Assembly: GCA_019236395.1 (NCBI GenBank)
Contig: JAFAJB010000152.1
Coordinates: 1 to 40,840 of the forward strand
Length of the DNA stretch: 40,840 nucleotides
From: Cupriavidus sp.
GTDB taxonomy: Bacteria; Pseudomonadota; Gammaproteobacteria; Burkholderiales; Burkholderiaceae
Direction of reading: 5' to 3'
The first letter of the stretch is position 1; each line of letters starts with the position of its first letter. Below, in pieces: positions 35,020 to 40,840 of the stretch. The notes under the pieces were generated by a model, which was given only the letters and a program-made list of their open reading frames with translations, searched no databases and was not told where the DNA came from. The translations under genes were made by a program, and so were the position numbers.

Positions 35020-35541
35020 ATGGAATACACCTTCACGCTGAAATATCAGCTATCGCCACCTGACGACAATCTGGACGAACTGGCAGAACGATTGGGCGCC
35101 GGCGGCTGCGATGATGCGCTTGCTGGCATTGGGCTGCCGGGTCGCGTCGCCTTGATGTTCACGCGCGAGGCGCCCTCGGCCCGCAATGCCATCCTGAGCG
35201 CGCTTGCGGATGTTCGGCGAATCGCCCCCGATGCTCGATTGATCGAAGCCACACCGGATTTCGTGGGCCTGTCGGACGTCGCGGAAGCCGTTGGCGTGAC
35301 ACGCCAGAACATGCGCAAATTGATGGTTTCGCATTCGTCATCGTTCCCGGTGCCCGTGCACGACGGCGCGGCGTCCGTCTGGCATCTGGCAGATGTGCTG
35401 GCCTGGCTGGCCGAGCGAGGCAACTACAACCTTGATCCAACCCTCGTCGAGATCGCCAATACCACCATGCAAGTCAATCTGGCCAGGAGTGCCAGCCGGC
35501 TAGCCCCTGAATTCAGGCAACTGACCGAACTGATTGCATGA
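35020..35541 (+). CDS. HTH DNA-binding protein, candidate antitoxin/repressor
   Basis: 173 aa. The N-terminal 80 residues form an unassigned alpha/beta domain: MEYTFTLKYQLSPPDDNLDE, then LAERLGAGGCDDALAGIGLP, then GRVALMFTREAPSARNAILS. An HTH of the MerR/AlpA type follows: FVGLSDVAEAVGVTRQNMRK and a wing with FPVPVHDGAASVWHLADVLA. The last 40 residues are helical. The layout of a regulatory domain plus HTH mirrors HicB, which binds HicA and represses the operon. GAGCGGA lies 5 nt before ATG 35020. I recall the pair as recurring in proteobacteria but never with a named function. Confidence 0.8.
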   Translation: MEYTFTLKYQLSPPDDNLDELAERLGAGGCDDALAGIGLPGRVALMFTREAPSARNAILSALADVRRIAPDARLIEATPDFVGLSDVAEAVGVTRQNMRKLMVSHSSSFPVPVHDGAASVWHLADVLAWLAERGNYNLDPTLVEIANTTMQVNLARSASRLAPEFRQLTELIA

Positions 35542-35655
35542 AGCCGGGCATCACTAACATTTCCCCCCTTTTTGCCCGGGCCGAGGTGGCCTATCCTGTC
35601 CTCACGACCATCACATGAAAATGGACGGGCAAACCTGCCCTTCATCTCGATACCC

Positions 35656-36597
35656 ATGGAAAAGACTGCATTCGTGTTCGCCGGCGGCGGCAGTTTGGGC
35701 GCCATCGAGGTCGGCATGCTACGGGAACTGGTGAACTGGGGTGTCGCGCCCGATCTCGTGATCGGCGCATCGGCCGGTGCCATCAATGGCGCCTACTTCG
35801 CCTGCCACCCCCATCTTGAAGGCACGACAAAGCTGGAAACCCTGTGGCGCAGCATTACGCGGGCGGAGGTATTGCCATGGTCGTGGCGCAGCATGTTTGG
35901 CATGATTGCTGGAAACCGCGGGCATCTGGTGGAGTCCTTTGGACTGCAACGCCTGCTTAACCGCAACTTTGGTGACGCAAAGCTCGAAGAGTCTGCCGTG
36001 CCGCTGTACGTTGTAGCCACGGACATGAACACCGGCGACGAAGTCGTGCTGTCTTCCGGCAATATCGTCAAGGCCGTGCTGGCCAGTGCCGCCATTCCAG
36101 GCGTCTTCCCCCCAGTGGAAGTCGAAGGCCGCAAGCTGATCGATGGCGGTGTCGCCAATAACACGCCGGTTTCCACCGCGGTCCGGCTCGGCGCGACACG
36201 CATTATCGTGCTGCCGGCCGGCTTTGCGTGCGCCGAGCGCCGGCCGCCGCGCGGCGCGGTAGAGCACGCGTTCAATGCCCTGTCGCTGCTGGTGGCACGG
36301 CAACTCGTTCATGATCTCGAGCGCTGGTCGGACCAAGCCCAGATCGCGGTGGTCCCACCGCTCTGTCCGCTCGATATTTCCCCCTATGACTACACGCGCT
36401 GCGGCGAGCTGATCGACCGCGCTGCGGCGGCAACGATCGCCTGGCTGCGGGCCGACGGACTGTCGAGCAGACGCGTGCCAGGCGCGCTGGAGCCGCACAC
36501 GCATGACGAGTCGGCGCCAAGCTGCAGCGCCGAATTTCCAGCGCCATCGGAGGGTCATGCGCACAAAGAGCCGCACAGCCATAGCCATTCGACCTGA
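35656..36597 (+). CDS. Patatin-like phospholipase with His-rich C-terminus
   Basis: This 313-aa hydrolase has the patatin Ser/Asp dyad: oxyanion loop GGGSLG (10-15), Ser39 in IGASAGAING and Asp163 in LIDGGVANNT. Such enzymes deacylate phospholipids. There is no signal peptide, so it is probably cytoplasmic. The last 38 residues contain seven His, mainly in EPHTHDE and GHAHKEPHSHSHST, a metal-binding type of tail absent from most relatives. The start ATG 35656 begins directly with the conserved KTAFVFAGGGSLG; a weak ribosome site precedes it. It stands alone, 114 bp after the HTH gene. Confidence 0.92.
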   Translation: MEKTAFVFAGGGSLGAIEVGMLRELVNWGVAPDLVIGASAGAINGAYFACHPHLEGTTKLETLWRSITRAEVLPWSWRSMFGMIAGNRGHLVESFGLQRLLNRNFGDAKLEESAVPLYVVATDMNTGDEVVLSSGNIVKAVLASAAIPGVFPPVEVEGRKLIDGGVANNTPVSTAVRLGATRIIVLPAGFACAERRPPRGAVEHAFNALSLLVARQLVHDLERWSDQAQIAVVPPLCPLDISPYDYTRCGELIDRAAAATIAWLRADGLSSRRVPGALEPHTHDESAPSCSAEFPAPSEGHAHKEPHSHSHST

Positions 36598-36675
36598 CAC
36601 CACGGACTACTCAAGGCACGCCCCCGTCCGGCCGTAAAATCGTGGCTGACCATTCGTGAATCCACAGCCACATTG

Positions 36676-37215
36676 ATGAAGACGTTCCTCCTACTTTGCG
36701 CTGCGCTCGTTGCCAGCATGGCTGCCCATGCCGAAACCCCCGGCGGCGTCGCCGCGCCACTCGGCGTCGAACTCGGCAAGACCAAGTGCGCGCGCATGAC
36801 CCCGGGCCCAAATCGCACAAGAACCGGCACGTCGCCATGGGCTGGCGGCGACACGCTCGAAATCCGGAATCTGGAGCGGTTCAAGCTGCCGGGCCTGACC
36901 AAGGCAACCGTCAACTGTGACAACCAGGACACCGTAGCGCTTGTTACCCTGAACTTCGACAGGTCCGCGATGGACGATGTGGTCAGGAAGCTCGATGCCC
37001 GCTATGAATCTAAGCGCAAGACCGACGCCAGTGCCCAAAACGGCTACGCGGAATGGGCAGCCGCGAACGGCAGCATCGAAATGCTCTACGCACGCGACGG
37101 CAAGGGGCTCGTGGTGGCCTACTGGGCCAAGGGTGCCAAGGCAAAGTACTTTTCGTACAGTTCGACCCGCGACAAGCAGCAGTCCGCCCCCGCCAGCCCG
37201 CAGGGCCAGCTCTAG
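36676..37215 (+). CDS. Small exported protein, unknown function
   Basis: 179 aa. The signal peptide MKTFLLLCAALVASMAAHA is cleaved before ETPGGVAAPL. The mature part has GVELGKTKCARM, LEIRNLERFKLPGLTKATVN, CDNQDTVALVTLNFDRSAMD and DDVVRKLDARYESKRK. It ends in a Ser/Gln-rich tail. Two Cys (KTKCAR and TVNCDN) may form a disulfide. The repeated pattern of short beta strands suggests a periplasmic binding or inhibitor-like fold, but I recognise no family. ATG 36676 is preceded by a poor ribosome site. No operon partner is evident. Confidence 0.78.
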   Translation: MKTFLLLCAALVASMAAHAETPGGVAAPLGVELGKTKCARMTPGPNRTRTGTSPWAGGDTLEIRNLERFKLPGLTKATVNCDNQDTVALVTLNFDRSAMDDVVRKLDARYESKRKTDASAQNGYAEWAAANGSIEMLYARDGKGLVVAYWAKGAKAKYFSYSSTRDKQQSAPASPQGQL

Positions 37216-37268
37216 TCCTGCTTCGCCTTCCCGGACTGCCCCTCCGGGCGGCCCTACCAGCTACACAA

Positions 37269-37365
37269 ACTGATCATTTTTCAGAAAATGATCAGTCCAC
37301 TATGCAATTCAACTTGAATGAGAGCCGGCGCGCTGCTACTCTGAATAAGCATTTTGCGCAAAATG
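37269..37365 (+). promoter_or_regulatory. hipBA promoter with two operators
   Basis: CATTTT-N4-AAAATG occurs twice: at 37275-37290 (inside longer 12-bp arms ACTGATCATTTT and AAAATGATCAGT, 37269-37296) and at 37350-37365, over the transcription start and the ATG. Centre-to-centre distance is 75 bp, about seven helical turns. Between them TTGAAT (37314-37319), 17 bp and TACTCT (37337-37342) make the promoter. HipB bound at both sites could loop the DNA. Confidence 0.8.
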
Positions 37366-37680
37366 AGTAGCCTAATGAGCATAGCCTTACAGACCGAGCT
37401 GGAATCCGCGCGCCGGGCGGCGGGTATCAGCCAGCAGCAACTGGCGTCCAGGGCGGGGTTGTCGAGGATGACTGTCCAGCGAACCGAGAGTCGGGAGATC
37501 GACCCGAAGTTGTCCACGGTCATCGAGATGGCCCGGGCACTCGGCATGGACGTCATGCTGGTACCCACCACGCTGCGGCCGGACCTCGAAACCTTCGTCC
37601 GGTCCGGGGGGCGCTATCTTGCCCAGCCACCGGGCAGCGACGCACCGCCCTCGATCGTCGACACCCTGATCGAGAAATGA
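37363..37680 (+). CDS. hipB: HipB-type antitoxin, XRE-family HTH
   Basis: 105 aa. The Cro/C1-type HTH spans about residues 10-65: LQTELESARRAAGISQQQLA, then SRAGLSRMTVQRTESREIDP, then KLSTVIEMARALGMDVMLVP. A C-terminal extension of about 35 residues follows. It binds the HipA kinase and represses the operon. ATG 37363 lies within the second operator; ATG 37375 is the other possible start. The stop overlaps the hipA start (ATGA), standard coupling in toxin-antitoxin pairs. Longer than E. coli HipB (88 aa). Confidence 0.9.
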   Translation: MSSLMSIALQTELESARRAAGISQQQLASRAGLSRMTVQRTESREIDPKLSTVIEMARALGMDVMLVPTTLRPDLETFVRSGGRYLAQPPGSDAPPSIVDTLIEK

Positions 37681-38978
37681 CGACGTCGATTCGCTACCTG
37701 CGCCTGTTCCTCCATACGGCAACCGGGCGCCGTGGCATCGGCTACCTCTCTCAGTACGGGGACATTCTCAGGGTCTCGTTCGATCACGACTACGTCGAGG
37801 ATGTCAACCGGCCCACGCTGTCCTTGGGCTACGTCGGTGAGACCGAGGCTGCCACGCGGGCCATCCTCACTGCGCTGCGCGACGCACGCGTGGCTCGTTC
37901 GGACGGCCACTGGCCGGTGTTCTTCCAGAACCTGCTCCCCGAAGGTCACAATCGCGAACGGCTGGCCAGGGAGCGCGGATGCAGCCCGGACGACGAATTC
38001 GAGCTGCTGGCGGCAGCCGGGCACGACCTGCCCGGCGCCGTCGAAGTCGAACCCGTCCCACCAGCCGAAGGCATTCCGGAAATCGTGCGCAACTGGCACA
38101 CGGCGCTTGGGCTCGATGTGCTCGAACCCGGATTCGTCGAGGAACCGGTGGAAGACGCCGCAGCCATTCCGGGCGCGGTGACGAAATTTTCGGCGATTCA
38201 GCAGGGGCGGCGCTATGTGGTCAAACGTCACGGCGAAGCGGGCGACTTCATTTTGAAGCTCCCCTCGGCGCGGCACCCCGACCTCGTGGAGAACGAATTC
38301 ACGGGCTACGCGCTGTGCCGCTCACTGGGCCTCGAATGCGCCGAAGCATCGATCATTTCCCGCGAGGAAGCGGAGCTCCCCGAACAGGTGCCCTTCGATC
38401 ATATCCTCGCCGTCAAGCGATTCGACCGGGCGCCGGGCGGCCATCGCGTGCACATGGAGGAATTTGCCCAGATCCTCGGTTACGCCCCACGCAACAAATA
38501 CGGACGCGCACTCGCGCATGACTACGGCAACATGCTGCGCGTTCTGGACCGGCTTTCCGCACGGCCCGCACCAGACACCCAGGAGTTCATCAAACGCTTC
38601 GTTGCGTTCCTGCTGATGGGCAATACCGATGCCCACCTGAAGAATTGGGCGGTCTGCTATCCGGACGGCCGCGCGCCGATCCTCTCGCCGCTCTACGATC
38701 CTGTGTGCGTGACGGCGTTCTTTGACGATGTGCCCGTGACCGACTACGGCATCAATCGCGCCATCGACAAGACCCTGCGCGCGTTCACGCTGGACGACCT
38801 AGATGCCATGGTGCGGTCCGCCGGCCTGCTGAGGCGCGCACGATTGCTGTCGATTGCGAAGGAGACCGTGCGCCAGGCCAAGGCTGACTGGCCGATGATC
38901 CTCAAGGACGCACCCGCCGGGGTTCGACGCGCGGTCACGGAACGTCTGGCTGGCGCAGTGGCGCTGACGCAAGCCTGA
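37677..38978 (+). CDS. hipA: HipA-type serine/threonine kinase toxin
   Basis: 433 aa. The N-terminal HipA domain has GIGYLSQYGDILRVSFDHDY and WPVFFQNLLPEGHNRERLA. The kinase part has KRHGEAGDFILKLPSARHPD (nucleotide loop and Lys), VPFDHILAVKRFDR, then catalytic Asp318 in LLMGNTDAHLKNW and metal-binding Asp341 in SPLYDPVC. All active-site residues are present, so the toxin should be functional. E. coli HipA phosphorylates glutamyl-tRNA synthetase and gives persistence; the target here is unknown. ATG 37677 overlaps the hipB stop. Confidence 0.93.
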   Translation: MTTSIRYLRLFLHTATGRRGIGYLSQYGDILRVSFDHDYVEDVNRPTLSLGYVGETEAATRAILTALRDARVARSDGHWPVFFQNLLPEGHNRERLARERGCSPDDEFELLAAAGHDLPGAVEVEPVPPAEGIPEIVRNWHTALGLDVLEPGFVEEPVEDAAAIPGAVTKFSAIQQGRRYVVKRHGEAGDFILKLPSARHPDLVENEFTGYALCRSLGLECAEASIISREEAELPEQVPFDHILAVKRFDRAPGGHRVHMEEFAQILGYAPRNKYGRALAHDYGNMLRVLDRLSARPAPDTQEFIKRFVAFLLMGNTDAHLKNWAVCYPDGRAPILSPLYDPVCVTAFFDDVPVTDYGINRAIDKTLRAFTLDDLDAMVRSAGLLRRARLLSIAKETVRQAKADWPMILKDAPAGVRRAVTERLAGAVALTQA

Positions 38979-39001
38979 CCGACAGGCCGACAGATTCATC
39001 T

Positions 39002-39018
39002 GTTGGGCCGCGCCCAAC
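39002..39018 (+). terminator. Hairpin after hipA
   Basis: GTTGGGC, CGC and GCCCAAC form a perfect 7-bp stem with a 3-nt loop, 24 bp after the hipA stop. No T tract follows, so the call is tentative. The remaining 38979-39230 gap shows nothing else. Confidence 0.4.
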
Positions 39019-39230
39019 CACAGGCCAGCTACCGTTGGCTGCCAGCCATCGCACATCCCGCCCAAAGTGCCCGGCCAGGCGCATGATCCGCGCCTGATCC
39101 ACTTGTCTGACCGCTTTTCGCCGCTTTTTGCCACCCATTGCCACTGGCATGTTCTCTGCAAGACAGGATCGAGCGCGGCGCCGATGCTCGTCCATCAAAC
39201 GGAGCGATTCGCTCCACCCGGAGAACTGTC

Positions 39231-39611
39231 ATGAAGATCCCGCCACAGTTGCGGCCTGGCGTTATTACTCCGCCGCGCCTGGGTCATGCACCCGCCATCC
39301 GTTACCGATTGCGTACCCGGGTTCTGCTGCTGCGAGTGCTTGCGCTCTGCTTCCAAACGGCAGCGCACGCGCAACCGGTATCGCCACCGGCCGCACAGGT
39401 GACGCCCGAGCAAAAATTTGCGCCCGGCTACCTCGAAGCCGTGGCCACTGGCTACGACAACGGGCAAGCGTTCAACGCGGCCGAAGGCATCGCACCGGTC
39501 CGCCAGCCTCGCGCAGTACGGACGGAACCTGCACCGACGACGCCGGCACCCGGCCCCGCCCCAGCGATAACACCTGCGTCTGGCAACCTGCGGCGCATCA
39601 GCACGCAATGA
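39231..39611 (+). CDS. Small exported Pro-rich protein, unknown function
   Basis: 126 aa. A long N-terminal region (MKIPPQLRPGVITPPRLG) leads to a basic-hydrophobic signal-like segment RYRLRTRVLLLRVLALCFQT ending AAHA before QPVSPPAAQV. The mature part has EQKFAPGYLEAVATGYDNGQ and a Pro/Ala/Thr-rich tail ending SGNLRRISTQ. I recognise no family. ATG 39231 has GGAGA 6-10 nt upstream. Low sequence complexity makes the prediction less certain. It converges on the SDR gene. Confidence 0.6.
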   Translation: MKIPPQLRPGVITPPRLGHAPAIRYRLRTRVLLLRVLALCFQTAAHAQPVSPPAAQVTPEQKFAPGYLEAVATGYDNGQAFNAAEGIAPVRQPRAVRTEPAPTTPAPGPAPAITPASGNLRRISTQ

Positions 39612-39683
39612 GTCCTCATACCGGCGGCCGCGCTGAGGCGGCCAGCCGGTTCACGCTGACGGCCTGCACGGCAAGGGCATCCA

Positions 39684-40448
39684 TCAGGCCGTTGCGCCGC
39701 CATCGAGACCGATCGTCTGCCCCGTGATATAGCGTCCAGCGGGCGATGCCAGCAGCACGGCCAGGCCCGCCACGTCGCGGGCTTCCGCAATACGCCGCAT
39801 CGGAATTGCCGCGGACAGCGCCTTTTCGCGCTCGGGGTTGCCCCATAGCGCATCGCGCGAGAAATCAGTACGGACCGGCCCCGGATTGATGCTGTTCACA
39901 TTGATGTTGTGCGGCCCCAGCGTATGGGCCAGGCTGCGCATCGCCAGATCGACCGCGCCCTTCGAGATGCTGTATAGCGGCAGCAACGCGGAACCACGTC
40001 GCGCCGCGATGCTCGACATGAAGATGATCGAGCCGTCGCTGCGGGCAATCATCTGCGGCGCCAGCGCGTTGACCAGTACCAGGTTGCCGCGCACGTTACC
40101 GGCCATCACCTCGTCGAACTGCTCGGGCCCCTGTTCCAGGATCGGGCCTGCCACGCCACTGCCCGCGGCGTTCAGTATCAGCGCGTCGACGCGGTCGAAT
40201 GCCTTCAGCACGTTGTCGGTAAAGGCACGCACGCTGGCAGTGTCGGTGATGTCGCAGGCGATACCGGTGGCATCGAGGCCTTCCTTCCGCAGTTCAGCGG
40301 CAACGTTGTCGCTGACCGTGGCATCGCGGCCGGAGACGACCACCCGGGCGCCAGCCTGGCCAAGCGCGCGTGCCATTTCCAGACCCATTCCTTTTGTGGA
40401 CCCCGTGACGACCGCCACGCGGCCGGACATATCGAACAGCTTGAACAT
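39684..40448 (-). CDS. SDR-family oxidoreductase
   Basis: This 254-aa classical short-chain dehydrogenase has the cofactor motif VTGSTKGMGLEMA, NAAG (LILNAAGSG), catalytic Ser in IFMSSIAARRGS and YSISKGA (Tyr, Lys), and ends YITGQTIGLDGG. Arg in VVSGRDA after the second strand suggests NADP. The substrate is unknown. ATG 40448 has AAGGAG 8 nt upstream. It is divergent from a TetR gene whose promoter overlaps its own, so that TetR is its likely repressor. Confidence 0.92.
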   Translation of the reverse strand: MFKLFDMSGRVAVVTGSTKGMGLEMARALGQAGARVVVSGRDATVSDNVAAELRKEGLDATGIACDITDTASVRAFTDNVLKAFDRVDALILNAAGSGVAGPILEQGPEQFDEVMAGNVRGNLVLVNALAPQMIARSDGSIIFMSSIAARRGSALLPLYSISKGAVDLAMRSLAHTLGPHNINVNSINPGPVRTDFSRDALWGNPEREKALSAAIPMRRIAEARDVAGLAVLLASPAGRYITGQTIGLDGGATA

Positions 40449-40523
40449 AAAAGCACTCCTTCAGATGAGCAAGTTTCAACAGATGTCGCCGGCAACTCAT
40501 GTTTTCATGATGCTCGACATCTA

Positions 40524-40560
40524 TTGAATAAAGTATGGTCATCATCTAAACTGCCGTCAA
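40524..40560. promoter_or_regulatory. Overlapping divergent promoters, SDR/tetR
   Basis: Plus strand: TTGAAT (40524-40529), 17 bp, TAAACT (40547-40552). Minus strand: TTGACG (40560-40555), 17 bp, CATACT (40537-40532). The two overlap completely. Possible operator parts nearby are AGATGTCG (40481-40488) with its inverse CGACATCT (40515-40522), and TCATG-TTTT-CATGA (40498-40511). Confidence 0.6.
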
Positions 40561-40594
40561 GCAGCAATTTTCGGGTCTGGAAGGAGGCGTCAGA

Positions 40595-40840
40595 TGGCAC
40601 GTGCATCACGGGCGGTTGCCGAGCAGCACAAGGCGGCCATTGAAGAGGTATCGGCGCGACTGTTTCGCGAGCATGGCCTGCATGGTGTATCGGTCGCACA
40701 GGTGATGGCCGATGCCGGGCTCACGCATGGCGGCTTCTATGGCCACTTCTCATCCAAGGACGAACTGGTGGCCAGGGCCTGTGCGCTGGCATTCGAGGAA
40801 TCCGCGGGGCGTTGGCGGCAACGGATCGACAAGGCACACA
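40595..40840 (+). CDS. TetR-family regulator, partial (C-terminus off window)
   Basis: The first 82 residues contain a complete TetR HTH: AAIEEVSARLFREHGLHGVS, then VAQVMADAGLTHGGFYGHFS, then SKDELVARACALAFEES. GGFYGHFSSKDELV is typical of the group that controls neighbouring SDR or efflux genes. AAGGAGG lies 6-12 nt before ATG 40595. The gene continues past the right edge; ligand domain not seen. Confidence 0.9.

Overview
The window is 40.8 kb of GC-rich, densely coded DNA from a chromosome of a Cupriavidus/Ralstonia-like betaproteobacterium (Burkholderiaceae). I base this on codon bias, an orphan Bug-type binding protein, a complete ben-cat benzoate cluster, a SorAB-type sulfite dehydrogenase and the DPYTDG-repeat exported protein. 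The genus is an inference. I see no rRNA, tRNA, CRISPR array, integrase or transposase.

Layout: (1) 1-2.7 kb, the end of a type VI secretion module: vgrG overlapping a DUF4123-like gene that runs off the left edge. (2) 2.9-8.5 kb, housekeeping and stress genes: an exported glutamate carboxypeptidase-like M20 peptidase divergent from a GlxA-type AraC regulator, a three-BON-domain protein, an SRAP (YedK-type) DNA-protein crosslink enzyme, a small membrane protein and a ChaA-type antiporter. (3) 8.7-18.9 kb, a full benzoate-to-3-oxoadipate pathway. benABCD converts benzoate to catechol, catA cleaves the ring, catB and catC make the enol-lactone, and pcaD opens it. Two convergent LysR regulators sit between the catB and catA arms. 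Both arms begin with a near-identical promoter carrying an ATAC-N7-GTAT operator, so they are probably switched together. (4) 18.9-29.4 kb, an OpgC-like acyltransferase, a TetR regulator, a flavin disulfide reductase paired with a peroxiredoxin-glutaredoxin hybrid, an exported M20 dipeptidase, sorA with an unusual diheme sorB, a DUF1348 protein whose promoter carries the same operator as the tetR gene 7 kb away, and a hydrolase-LuxR fusion. (5) 29.4-40.8 kb, a DPYTDG-repeat exported protein, a cNMP-binding thioredoxin-reductase-like flavoprotein, an FNR-type promoter driving a succinyl-CoA:acetate CoA-transferase, an AAA ATPase divergent from a HicA-like/HTH gene pair (a possible undescribed toxin-antitoxin module), a patatin with a His-rich tail, a HipBA toxin-antitoxin module with two matching operators, a small exported protein, and an SDR gene divergent from a partial TetR gene.

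Three dispersed hairpin repeats (CTCTCCC...GGGAGAG) lie at operon borders. Two of them are full paired-hairpin elements with a related spacer. One of these separates the catB operator from the adjacent LysR gene. The strongest candidates for something new are the HicA-like/HTH pair, the split TetR-DUF1348 regulon, the paired-hairpin repeat and the twin cat promoters.
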